Of a stretch of DNA of 64,000 nt, positions 41,801-46,793 are shown one piece after another; positions within the stretch are counted from its first letter, which is position 1, and every line of letters begins with the position of its first letter. The stretch is taken from NCBI GenBank assembly GCA_012845835.1, contig JABAKD010000006.1, forward strand, positions 310,001 through 374,000. The letters are read 5' to 3'. Below the pieces are notes generated by a model that worked only from the letters and a program-made list of their open reading frames with translations, was not told the DNA's origin and did not search any database. A program made the translations under genes and the position numbers. The stretch is from Undaria pinnatifida. Lineage: Eukaryota > Sar > Phaeophyceae > Laminariales > Alariaceae.

Positions 41801-43394
41801 CATATATATGCCATAATCGCAATTCGATCAGACTAGACAGTTTTATTTTGGTTTGAAGTGTGTGAAAGTGTTGACTAATACCTGGTACCCGTAGAAACAG
41901 CTCACCTCCGTGACGTTGGGCAGTATTTTGAGCTAACGTCGTTTCGCCGTCGATATTAATCTCCGACATGTAGGCTAAGATTGCACCTGCCATTTCACGC
42001 AAAAGAAAAAATCGGCACAGGTAGGCGGAATCGAGACCATGATCGAGAAACGATGTGTTTTATCTAACAGAGACAAAAAATAAACACTAAAAGGACATGG
42101 GGGAGGGGTGTACTGGTTGATTGCATCCCAACTCTGCAGCAGACAGTGTGTATGGTGTGTTCTAATGGGTCACGGATATGTACAACGATGGGGAAAACAC
42201 AGTGTGCATTGAGAACAGATGTGCGAAATACTCGGGCTACGGTGAGAGGGTCGTGTCTGGGACGTTTTTGTGCGGTATCCCGGTTTCACTCGAGTGACGC
42301 CCCCGTCGCGTTGCGGTCTTACGCTTTCGTGATGTTAGAATTTGCAACACCGATCCTCAACGGACTGGTGAGCTGCTCTGCGCCCCATACATACAGGCAA
42401 TGCCCTGAAATGGTTTTGTCTTTTTTGCGGGGTACAGAGTATTACAATACAGAATCAATCGTGCGAGTGCTGAAATCCGGCAGTGAAATGGGGGTGTATC
42501 GTAACATCACGCAATAACATCATCGTAACACCATCATAACACCACACGCATCATCATCTTAACATCCCCCCTCATAATAGCATGCCGCAGCCTCAGTGAA
42601 AACCCAACGATCCCCGCAACAAAAGCGCTATTGCAGAGGATAAGAACGCCTTAACCTCCGCATGCGGAGGACACGAAATCATCCCCGAAGAGTCAAATTC
42701 CAGAGAGAGGACGTCAGGTTCAAAATGTTGTGCGTCATCGCGCAACAACAACGCTCAGCAATTCTGCATGATGAGTTGCAGCGTATCGAATGCATGTTGC
42801 AGTTCCACGTGCTTCCTGGTAATTACATGGCACGTACCATCTTGTACACGGTAGTAGTGTGTTACACAACATTGTGCATCGACATATCCATGTATCATTC
42901 TATGTCTGCTCGACGACGTTTTCAAAGGTGATACATCCTTTCTCACCTCCCAAAGACGCGTTGTTGTTGGTGAAGGAACAGCCCACCACGTTCACCACAC
43001 TAAAATCACGCGCCGCGACGGCTCCTCCCTCGTCCGAATTCCCTCCGTTGAGCACCAAGCTGACGAGGTTAAGCGTAGACCCACCAGAAACCGAGACGAT
43101 ATTCGTAGCGTTTCCGCCATCGATGACGGTTTCAGGAACAGGATTAGACCCAGTGATGGTCAACTGCTTATTGTCGGATATGTCGATGCTCTGGTGGAGT
43201 TGAAGACTGCCGATCCAGGTTACGTGGAACGTTCCTTCGCCTGTGCAGTTGATCGCGTTTGACATCGTCTCAAGATCAGCAGCTGAAGCCACTTCCATTA
43301 CAATGGTCTCCGTAGTGCATGGTGCTGGAGTGGCTACCGGCAGGACGGATATTGACAGAATTGCCACTATCGCCTTGAGGACGTCAAAGCGCAT
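2022..43394 (-). CDS. Giant split gene: signal peptide, Pmp-like beta-helix, Cys-rich stem, polytopic membrane domain
   Basis: Spliced model of 21 exons, 3741 nt, 1246 residues; every junction is GT-AG and every phase agrees to one stop (2022-2024). Residues 1-25 form a signal peptide (MRFDVLKAIVAILSIS...). Residues about 26-730 carry Pmp-type rungs (GGAIY, then F..N.A), which are right-handed beta-helix repeats. Residues 731-850 are Cys-rich with GYTGPYCAVC and HCREC. About nine membrane segments follow (near 853-876, 898-921, 966-987, 1005-1025, 1058-1078, 1120-1155 as two, 1172-1188, 1200-1222). The family is known as stramenopile Pmp-like/adhesin-type membrane proteins; a cell-surface role is likely, the ligand unknown. 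Exons are only 9 percent of the span. Exons may be missing in the longest introns (23.8-30.3, 18.5-22.2 and 12.0-16.0 kb), because a skipped rung exon would not disturb the frame. No stop or frameshift interrupts the model. Confidence 0.85.
3117..3247 (-). pseudogene. Degenerate copy (1) of the start of exon 21
   Basis: Reverse strand reads FTEIASAVY at 3247, a frameshifted PDEYGAFLS, then FFLVTKGFYDGI at the low end, matching the first 45 residues of exon 21. The acceptor AG is gone (TTTTGG in its place). Confidence 0.75.
3298..3467 (-). pseudogene. Degenerate copy (2) of the start of exon 21
   Basis: Open on the reverse strand with ADPAGAVYTNEYHDALYS, EYIMSNFCIVTQDSYDRLL and a stop after GLDEML. 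It is the best preserved copy, but the acceptor position reads TTATTG instead of TTTCAG and the copy ends before the membrane segments. Confidence 0.78.
3722..3815 (-). pseudogene. Degenerate copy (3) of the start of exon 21
   Basis: Reverse strand reads CTEIAGAVCPDEYELLL and then NFINNVQLGI, aligned with residues 922-952. The acceptor AG is lost and the second half is missing. Confidence 0.7.
4876..5116. mobile_element. Probable TIR element related to family 1
   Basis: Left end GGCCAACGTAGGGGGGTGAC, right end CTCCCCACCGTAGCCTAGGT. Internal GACTTTGATTGA-like text appears twice. Less well conserved than 40-310. Confidence 0.5.
5650..5712. repeat. (GGCAA)n microsatellite
   Basis: About 12 units of GGCAA, directly beside the exon 20 donor in the intron. 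Confidence 0.95.
5729..6009 (-). CDS. Exon 20: EGF-like end and first two membrane segments (residues 828-921)
   Basis: 281 nt, phase 1 in, phase 0 out. Completes GPYCAVCSAGYVPG and HCRECSAG, then a hydrophobic segment (LAIGLAATALALLIILTVWL), a basic loop and a second segment ending VVVVLQIITQ. Its donor lies next to the (GGCAA)n repeat at 5650-5712. Confidence 0.88.
6188..6235 (-). pseudogene. Short degenerate copy of the exon 20 acceptor region
   Basis: Matches the boundary at 5990-6020 (a GCAGAT..CACAATCTGCAT core on the plus strand). Only the splice site and first codons remain. Confidence 0.5.
6993..7284 (-). CDS. Exon 19: Cys-rich stem (residues 731-827)
   Basis: 292 nt, phase 0 in, phase 1 out, strong acceptor TTTTTTCAG and donor GTAAGT. 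Contains LVCQQCLDA, LLEGYYRTST, VLECYRDESCTGG and YCATGYTGP. This GYYR...VLEC...C.GG...YC..GY layout is the usual linker between beta-helix and membrane part in this stramenopile family. Confidence 0.88.
8423..8610 (-). CDS. Exon 18: last beta-helix rungs (residues 668-730)
   Basis: 188 nt, phase 1 in, phase 0 out. Encodes DESGGALFNVGSL, LFAENSATEGGLAI and VTFRDNALICMPDEY. The acceptor chosen (GCAG|ACGAG) is the one that keeps frame with exon 17 and exon 19. Confidence 0.8.
8738..8800 (-). pseudogene. Degenerate copy of the exon 18 start
   Basis: Plus-strand text around CCAATGAGCCGATGTTGTAG and CCGCCTGAATGGTCTGTC parallels exon 18 at 8573-8615. It lies 130 bp 5' of exon 18 in the transcribed direction. 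Confidence 0.6.
10234..10566 (-). CDS. Exon 17: four-rung beta-helix block (residues 557-667)
   Basis: 333 nt, acceptor TCAG|GTGG, donor GCAG|GTGAG, phase 1-1. Contains four successive rungs, recognisable by FTNNTAVLDGGAI, FFSNKAGSGGAV, CVFDTNVASNGGALY and SVFRYNGA. It may show the state before introns divided the repeat, or a fusion of rung exons. Two degenerate copies lie upstream (10668-10960). Confidence 0.88.
10668..10960 (-). pseudogene. Two tandem degenerate copies of exon 17
   Basis: 10786-10960 read in reverse gives FPENTGVLHEG and VSRTDPVD, parallel to FTNNTAVLDGG and ISYTDPIE of exon 17, with a GCAG acceptor-like site near 10950. 10668-10785 repeats the same order of motifs more weakly. 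Confidence 0.65.
11906..11983 (-). CDS. Exon 16: single beta-helix rung (residues 531-556)
   Basis: 78 nt, acceptor GTAG|GGGG, donor GGAG|GTACG, phase 1-1. Encodes GVNLLGSNATITGLVKF and then SSNTALNG. Confidence 0.8.
12540..13452 (+). repeat. Repeat family A, near full length
   Basis: Runs from AAACGCCCCACCTAATATCA through long C-rich tracts to GCTTGCAAAGATGAGTTTCG and GGAGTATATTTTCATT. Similar full copies are at 14905-15632, 27285-27970 and 30630-31245. No coding capacity is seen; the C tracts vary strongly in length between copies. Confidence 0.7.
14205..14890 (-). repeat. Repeat family B with (CCCTT)n interior
   Basis: Reverse-oriented relative of 55105-55900: CATTGATGATGCACTTGATA, GGTCAGTTCTTGGGGTCTGC, a 120-bp CCCTT tract (14531-14653), then ACACGTAGTCC-like and GTGCCAGGT-like blocks. 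Frames open across the tract are an effect of the repeat. Confidence 0.65.
14905..15632 (+). repeat. Repeat family A, near full length
   Basis: Same order of blocks as 12540-13452 (ATATCACCTCAT.ATCTTTCTAG, CGCCTAGACCTAGCACCAC, GGTTTTATAGTTTCC, ATACGCGCGATCGGAGTATC), ending GAAGTGTATTTTTATTTTTT. Confidence 0.7.
15672..15775 (-). repeat. Repeat family B, 5' fragment
   Basis: Reverse complement of the family start: GGTATTCCTCAGCTCCAGAG, CCTGTCCTGTGACC, TTAATGTGAGAACAACAAC. Confidence 0.6.
16039..16119 (-). CDS. Exon 15: single beta-helix rung (residues 504-530)
   Basis: 81 nt, acceptor GCAG|GTGC, donor GGAG|GTCAG, phase 1-1. Encodes GALVGHDSSLHIDGITTF and then EDNSADHDG. The donor is less canonical than its siblings. 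Confidence 0.84.
17029..17246. repeat. 10-bp minisatellite
   Basis: About 21 nearly perfect copies of TAAGGATTGG in the intron between exons 14 and 15. Confidence 0.95.
17521..17598 (-). CDS. Exon 14: single beta-helix rung (residues 478-503)
   Basis: 78 nt, acceptor GCAG|GAGC, donor GGAG|GTGAG, phase 1-1. Encodes GAVYASSSEVSISGETSF and then SHNVGYDG. Confidence 0.86.
17717..18151. repeat. 24-bp minisatellite
   Basis: About 18 copies of ATGCTACGGCAGCAGTGGTG plus four bases (ACTC or AATT). Because 24 is a multiple of three, both strands stay open (ATAAVVTH repeat on plus), which imitates a gene. It lies between exons 13 and 14. Confidence 0.95.
18413..18496 (-). CDS. Exon 13: single beta-helix rung (residues 450-477)
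   Basis: 84 nt, acceptor GCAG|GTGT, donor GGAG|GTGAG, phase 1-1. Encodes GVTCTFDGTMTYIEDITIF and then SHNEAKWRG. Confidence 0.85.
18712..18790 (+). repeat. Repeat family B, 5' fragment
   Basis: AGTAAAGTCCGTGGTCACAG, GGCTCCAGTCACTCTGGAGC and GAATACCCC match the start of family B. Confidence 0.6.
18996..19115 (-). repeat. Repeat family A, terminal fragment
   Basis: Contains the family terminus AAAATACACTCCAGCTGTGA followed by GATCGAAGATGTCGTCGAAA and CTTTGCAAGCTGTGTGTGAT. Only about 100 bp are present. Confidence 0.65.
20040..22060 (+). pseudogene. Decayed retroelement gag-protease region
   Basis: Plus-strand text reads as a polyprotein broken by frameshifts and stops: REQWEILHQQEKRELRAMAE near 20105, MREFLAAYSSTCSRC near 20310, AWKELMAAIAAGFESLELRG near 20665, and a zinc-knuckle-like CLVFGKQSHKKQDF at 20980, where two expected Cys are Phe. 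Further on, FLVDFSSGNTAMS near 21595 resembles the retropepsin D-S/T-G motif in damaged form, and DVDIIDQKTPREKIGNDVM follows near 21850. Gag then protease is the usual retroelement order. No reverse transcriptase or LTR was found. It lies in the intron between exons 12 and 13, on the strand opposite the gene. Confidence 0.6.
22221..22304 (-). CDS. Exon 12: single beta-helix rung (residues 422-449)
   Basis: 84 nt, acceptor TCAG|GCGT, donor GGAG|GTGAG, phase 1-1. Encodes GVFYGSVASMFYIGGDTYF and then SRNTAEADG. Confidence 0.86.
23231..23312. repeat. 12-bp minisatellite
   Basis: Six to seven copies of GGCTAAGGTAAC. Confidence 0.9.
23726..23809 (-). CDS. Exon 11: single beta-helix rung (residues 394-421)
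   Basis: 84 nt, acceptor GCAG|GTGT, donor GGAG|GTGAG, phase 1-1. Encodes GVVHLHKASQLNITGITSF and then ENNSAANSG. Confidence 0.86.
23944..24152 (+). repeat. Repeat family A, 3' fragment
   Basis: Matches the final 210 bp of the 12540-13452 copy, from TTTATAGTTTCCGCGCACAG to TTGAGTGTACTTTCATTTTT. Confidence 0.7.
24399..24652. mobile_element. Short TIR element, family 1
   Basis: Ends CCAAGGCTACTGTAGGGGGG and CCCCCCTGCCGTAGCCTGGG. Contains the perfect palindrome GAGCCACTCGCGCGAGTGGCTC-type core and GTACCTCATGGACAA, shared with 40-310. It lies inside the intron between exons 10 and 11. Confidence 0.75.
25969..26247. mobile_element. Short TIR element, family 2
   Basis: Left end GACGCGTTCTACGGTAGAGG and right end the reverse complement with two mismatches. 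Internal (CAA)n tract at 26188-26210. A relative at 38697-39110 shares the interior (GGGAGCTT..GACCTCTCCC, GATTTGGAGAAAAA, TTTTGGGTTAAGGAGC). Confidence 0.7.
26938..27282. mobile_element. Family-A-related element with long terminal inverted repeats
   Basis: Left arm AAGGACGTCAGCCGTGAGTT..TTTGCAAGCTGCGTTGTTGG and right arm CCAACAACGCAGCTTGCAAA..GGCTGACGT are inverted copies of about 70 bp. This shows that family A termini act as TIRs. Confidence 0.65.
27285..27970 (-). repeat. Repeat family A, near full length
   Basis: Reverse orientation: begins AAATACACTCCAGCTGTGAG, passes through G-rich tracts, ends GATATTAAGTGGGGCGTTTA. It abuts the element at 26938-27282. Confidence 0.7.
28078..28378. 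mobile_element. Short family A element with both terminal inverted repeats
   Basis: Left terminus AAATACACTCCAGCTATGAG and right terminus CACAGCTGGAGTGTATTTTC are inverted copies extending about 90 bp inward (ATCGCGCG..TTA). The interior is about 120 bp and G-rich. Confidence 0.65.
28466..30183. repeat. Long (CATA)n microsatellite
   Basis: About 1.7 kb of CATA with scattered single-base changes and indels that shift register about every 50-200 bp. Every reading frame is open in places (MYVC, HTYI). Located in the intron between exons 10 and 11. Confidence 0.98.
30305..30385 (-). CDS. Exon 10: single beta-helix rung (residues 367-393)
   Basis: 81 nt, acceptor TCAG|GCGT, donor GGAG|GTGAA, phase 1-1. 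Encodes GVIYAGSSSVYVAGEANF and then SYNSADFDG. It sits just 5' of the 1.7-kb (CATA)n tract in the transcribed direction. Confidence 0.85.
30510..31245 (-). repeat. Repeat family A, two adjoining copies
   Basis: A fragment at 30510-30600 is followed by a longer copy from 30630 to 31245 (GCATGGACGGCTCTAA). Blocks and order are as in 27285-27970. Confidence 0.65.
31488..31560 (-). pseudogene. Possible decayed rung exon
   Basis: Reverse strand reads MQHLFDTMTLFDGNGGALRI, which resembles the F..NGGA part of a rung, without usable splice sites at the expected distance. Confidence 0.35.
31712..31792 (-). CDS. Exon 9: single beta-helix rung (residues 340-366)
   Basis: 81 nt, acceptor ATAG|GTGC, donor GGAG|GTGGG, phase 1-1. 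Encodes GAIWMEDSEMHVDGLASF and then EDNVCLRSG. A decayed rung lies 3' of it (31488-31560). Confidence 0.84.
32085..32222. repeat. 10-bp minisatellite
   Basis: About 13 copies of AAGCTATCAT with point variants, in the intron between exons 8 and 9. Confidence 0.92.
33400..33540. repeat. 9-bp repeat
   Basis: Units AGTAGTTGA and GAGGTATTG, about 14 in total. Confidence 0.88.
33820..33903 (-). CDS. Exon 8: single beta-helix rung (residues 312-339)
   Basis: 84 nt, acceptor GTAG|GTGC, donor GGAG|GTGAG, phase 1-1. Encodes GAIYAEEESSMHFDNAASF and then HHNFVSDSG. Confidence 0.87.
34503..34656. repeat. TTTAGC-type repeat touching the exon 7 donor
   Basis: Degenerate TTTAGC and TTAGCA units run up to base 34651, so the splice donor lies in the edge of the repeat. 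Confidence 0.85.
34657..34737 (-). CDS. Exon 7: single beta-helix rung (residues 285-311)
   Basis: 81 nt, acceptor CAG|GTGC, donor GGAG|GTAAG, phase 1-1. Encodes GALSLFNGSTFSNGNLEF and then GHNAATFDG. The donor abuts the hexanucleotide-type repeat at 34503-34656. Confidence 0.85.
35043..35099 (-). pseudogene. Possible truncated rung exon
   Basis: After a TTGCAG acceptor the reverse strand reads ASIMVTFINDATCG, then GTATC. The sequence resembles the second half of a rung. The length (about 51 nt) keeps phase, so use in rare transcripts cannot be excluded. Confidence 0.35.
35686..35760. repeat. (CCCTA)n followed by (CGACA)n
   Basis: Two adjacent pentanucleotide repeats, about nine and five units, 5' of nothing obvious. 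They lie in the intron 3' of exon 6. Confidence 0.9.
35889..35969 (-). CDS. Exon 6: single beta-helix rung (residues 258-284)
   Basis: 81 nt, acceptor GCAG|GTGC, donor GGAG|GTGAG, phase 1-1. Encodes GAVYVFTAVVNMAGDTYF and then GHNFANNSG. Confidence 0.87.
37463..37543 (-). CDS. Exon 5: single beta-helix rung (residues 231-257)
   Basis: 81 nt, acceptor GTAG|GCGC, donor GCAG|GTGAG, phase 1-1. Encodes GAVFSQQTDVQVAGNTSF and then EHNIADVDA. Confidence 0.87.
38451..38531 (-). CDS. Exon 4: single beta-helix rung (residues 204-230)
   Basis: 81 nt, acceptor GCAG|GTGC, donor GCAG|GTAAG, phase 1-1. Encodes GAIYGRNSEIGIGGNTAF followed by KNNSAGNTA, an almost canonical GGAI...FKNNSA rung. Confidence 0.88.
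38577..38690. repeat. (GGTAT)n repeat
   Basis: Imperfect GGTAT units in the intron between exons 3 and 4. Confidence 0.88.
38697..39110. mobile_element. Short TIR element, family 2, expanded by (CATGT)n
   Basis: Left end near GTGCTGCGATAGAGG, right end CCTCTATCGTAGCATGCAT. The interior matches 25969-26247, except that the (CAA)n tract there is replaced by about 165 bp of (CATGT)n (38918-39082). Confidence 0.65.
39936..40016 (-). CDS. Exon 3: single beta-helix rung (residues 177-203)
   Basis: 81 nt, acceptor TCAG|GAGG, donor GGAG|GTGAG, phase 1-1. Encodes GVFANESLVYIEGDTLF followed by RRNSADANG. Confidence 0.85.
41906..41986 (-). CDS. Exon 2: single beta-helix rung (residues 150-176)
   Basis: 81 nt, acceptor GCAG|GTGC, donor GGAG|GTGAG, phase 1-1. 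It encodes GAILAYMSEINIDGETTLAQ and then NTAQRHG, the Pmp rung pattern. Confidence 0.85.
42947..43394 (-). CDS. Exon 1: signal peptide and first beta-helix rungs (residues 1-149)
   Basis: The ATG at 43392-43394 is chosen because it opens directly on a hydrophobic signal peptide ending near VATPAPC. The mature part contains beta-helix text such as LTITGSNP, VIDGGNATNIVSVSGGSTL and GCSFTNNNASLGG. The exon ends GGA G|GTGAG, a phase-1 donor inside the Gly-Gly pair. Confidence 0.85.
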
Positions 43395-43504
43395 GTTCTG
43401 TTCAACAAGACGACGCGCGAAGGAGAACCGAGACGAATGGAAGTTCTTAGGGTTCGATAGACTATATGGTAAGCGTCGTAAACGAGTTAGCATGCTGGAC
43501 ACAC

Positions 43505-43665
43505 TCTTGGGATAATCAGCTGAAGCTAGTTGCATGGCCATGGTGGTTCCGGGAAAGCATGGTGCTGACGCTGATGCAGATAAGAGGGGTAATCACAGAG
43601 CTCTCACTATCGCCGTGAGGAAGATGAAAGGAGCTCTGTTCATCGAAACGCCACGCGACGAATAG
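43505..43665 (-). pseudogene. Degenerate copy of exon 1 (signal peptide region)
   Basis: The plus strand aligns with 43275-43420: CAGCTGAAGC, a CATGGTGCTG core and CACTATCGCC..GAGGA recur in the same order. It still has an ATG at 43541 in frame with exon 1, but the signal peptide is not kept. Confidence 0.65.
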
Positions 43666-44267
43666 AATAGTTAAAACCCCACACACCAACACGCTCATGG
43701 CATTCCACAGCTTCGGGTAGGGGCTAGGAGTAGGCTGCTTACGGTCAGGCATGAAAGACAGTGAAAACATTTCGCACTGTCACCGCGACGACGCCAAACC
43801 GTACGTTGTTCGACACGACGCATGCAGAAAGAGCATCCTAGTGGTAGAGAGTGATTCAATTAGCAAAACCACGTTGATGGCGATACACACCTCAAGGTCC
43901 TTGGGGTTACGGTTGCATTAGGGTAAACTGAGTGTGTTTGTGCGATGCGACACATGATACGATGCAGGTAGCACGTTTGTGCAAGACCATCTTATGTGGT
44001 GTGGGGCTTGCGAACTATGGAAGTAACGGGCTGTTGTTGTCGCATTACCGTCAAGGTTTTTGAAACACTTTTTTTGTCGGTCTCGTGGGATAGATGGACA
44101 TCGGGTTCCAATACAAGTGTTTCTCAAACGCCATTGCAGGCTGGTGAATGGAGTTCCTGCCGAGTTGATCAATATCAATATCAACAATGGTTTGAGGGGG
44201 ACGAACAGAGTTGATGAATATCATGACTGGAGCTTTCTACCCCTACCGTACCGTGTTTCGTGACATC

Positions 44268-44372
44268 ACACATCAAACAGATCGTGACGTCACAAATTAA
44301 ACAGGTCGTGACATCACAAATCAAACAGGTCATGACATCACAGATGAAACAGATAAAACAGACCAACGGTCG
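44268..44372. repeat. 24-bp tandem repeat
   Basis: About four copies of GTGACATCACAAATCAAACA plus four bases. Contains TGACATCA-like half-palindromes. Upstream of the large gene's start. Confidence 0.85.
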
Positions 44373-44558
44373 TCACAGTATTAATGTCAATATATCGCGT
44401 TTCGTTTGTTGGGGACGCCAGCAACCCATTCATGCTCTTCGAAGCTTGTGACGCAGCAACAAAAGGAAAGTGTCAATGTTCATCGTTGACCCCATAGAGC
44501 AGTGTGCATACACACGTTCATGGCGTTGCACGCCTTGCACACATTACGAGACCCATCC

Positions 44559-44803
44559 CACGGTAGGGGTTGCAGCATGATCGACCAGTCCATGAGCTCT
44601 TCACATGAGGAACTCAATATCTCACTTGACAAAAAAAAACCGAAGGCATTCGTTCGCGCACCCCGACCAAACCTCTATGCCCTTTAGTCCTAAAGAAATA
44701 TGTACTCGTGAAATTAATCCATTAACCGGCAGTTCCTCACATGAGGAGCTCAACCACCCAGGGACTTTTTGGCCCAATCTTACAACTGCAACCCCTACCG
44801 TAC
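44559..44803. mobile_element. Short TIR element, family 3
   Basis: Ends CACGGTAGGGGTTGCAG and CTGCAACCCCTACCGT, perfect over 15-16 bp, with subterminal ATGAGCTC..CACATGAGGA and its inverted partner TCACATGAGGAGCTCA. Non-coding. Confidence 0.7.
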
Positions 44804-46024
44804 GATGACTCACGATCAGGGGAAAGCTTAGAGTTGCACTGACACAGCCCAGCCGAAACACACCAACGCTAGTGGCAGTGACGCCCCTGTGTTTCTAAGG
44901 ACGGACGTCAAAAGCATCTTGTTTAACACGATGCACGAAAAACGAAGGTAACATTGTTAAAACCGGGATATAGGTTGATAATATTTCACACCGCCGTGTC
45001 AGACTCCCGCAGGTGTGCTTCGCGCATCTAAATCCAAGGGTCTTACATGCACGAGACATTTGGCGATCTTACGTGGCCGTTAAAGGGGACACGGCATGGT
45101 TCATAAACCGACTGACAACGTACTAAACAAAATACTTTTGATGCCAACAATGAGACGGCATGGTTTACTTCTTCGTGTTCTAACCTTGACCTTCCCGCTC
45201 AACTCTTGTGATATCATATCATATCGTACCATATCGTATCGTATCATATCGTATCATATCGTATCATATCGTATCATATCATGTTTACCCTCGACGACCT
45301 TCTAGACACGCCATGGTCACAGGTGTCTACCGTTCTTCTCCTACGTACGCGCCTGCATCTCTATAGCCCAAGGGCCACTGGGTTAATAGCATCTATTGTT
45401 AATGCTCGTCGATTATCATCGACTTTTTCAAGCTAAAACTCTCGCGCTATCTGGTCGTCGGCTGTTTCGTGCGAACAAGTCCCTCTACTGGTACAAGTAT
45501 GCAATCGGTAGGTCTTGAACACACGAAACTGACCTCAATACTGTAGATACGGGTGGTTTGCCTACTGGCCTATCGGGTAGTTCTACATCATGATTCATAC
45601 AAAATCCTCATAACTGTTGTACTAACCGTATTTAGGGCATTATCGAATAAAACCAGCCATCATGCGTAGTTTACGCCTGGAGTATTCGCAGCGCGTGCTT
45701 TGAACCGGAAACCCCTCAAAACCAACATGCCCCCAGGTGCAAGGAACAAGGGGCATTGGTGTGATTTGGGCAGAACAATGGCCCGTAGGAAACATCTAGC
45801 CGTAGATATGAATAGTACAATTTCGCCAGGCATGGTCGAGCGCGGTCACACCCGCCACGTCGCTCACAACGATATGTTTCACTACTCGATGCTCTCTCTT
45901 GTTCATTGCCACATGTGGTGTGACAACGCCCGCGATGACAACCAAACGTATCGCTTTCGAAATATGCAAATGGAAAATGCAATATATGCATCCAAACCAA
46001 CGACGCGTGCTACGACATATATTA

Positions 46025-46085
46025 TTTCCAAAAAAGTCACATTTATCCCCGCAAAATAATGTATAGTTTCCAGGCACATATTGAG

Positions 46086-46117
<32 letters not shown>

Positions 46118-46512
46118 GCCCCCAATAATATACTGGTGCCAAAACCGTCAGATTTATCCCCTCGAAAGGATTTATAGCTTACATGCGCAAATTGCCCCTT
46201 TCCCCCCCCCCCCCCCCCGCCCCCCTCCAAACCCGCTCGCTTTTGATCAAAACCAGGCCCCCCTTTCCCTTCACAGCTGTCAGATTTTGTCCCCCTCAGA
46301 AACAGGTTTTATAGTTTCCGCGCACAGACTGACTAAAATCATCCTGTTGACCCTGATAGCTACACTGTAGTTGTAAGGGGAGTCGCCGACCTATATCCTT
46401 AATGAGGACACACAACTCGTAATGCGCGCGATCGGAGTATCACACACAGCTTGCAAAGATGAGTTTCGACGAAATCTTCGATCTCACAGCTGGAGTGTAT
46501 TTTTATTTTTAT
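46025..46512 (+). repeat. Repeat family A copy with long C tracts
   Basis: Contains two C-rich tracts (46088-46128, 46203-46228), then CTGACTAAAATCATCCTGTT and the usual terminus at 46512. Almost the same sequence appears inverted at 62180-62700. Confidence 0.7.
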
Positions 46513-46718
46513 AATATATTTTTTATAATATATACAAGGGCTTCGCTCGCGGGCGGCTGGGCGCCGCCCGCTACGCTCGCGGAAGGAGGAATGGACATTC
46601 AGTAGGAAGGCGGAAAAGAAGCACAAATGGCGCAACTGGCGACTTGAAAATGCCAAGAGGTCCATATATAGTACAACGGTACAGGATAGAGAGGATTATA
46701 ATTATGAGTTTGTTATTA

Positions 46719-46793
46719 TCATCCATTCGCCCAGTCCATGATGGACACGTCGGAGGACTTGCTTGGCATATCCTTCCACCTCTCAGGTAGCAC
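46719..46793 (-). CDS. Probable terminal exon ending WANG
   Basis: 75 nt after the acceptor TGTACAG, phase 0, stop TGA at 46719-46721. It is joined to the gene by position and compatible phase only; an intermediate exon is likely. Confidence 0.4.
   Translation of the reverse strand: MLPERWKDMPSKSSDVSIMDWANG

Larger units (their letters stand above)
43395..46718. other. Intergenic region between the two minus-strand genes
   Basis: Holds the decayed exon 1 copy, a 24-bp tandem repeat, the family 3 TIR element, a (TATCATATCG)n tract at 45208-45290 and a family A copy. The promoter of the large gene should lie just above 43394, but no convincing TATA or initiator was identified. No further gene is seen. 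Confidence 0.6.
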
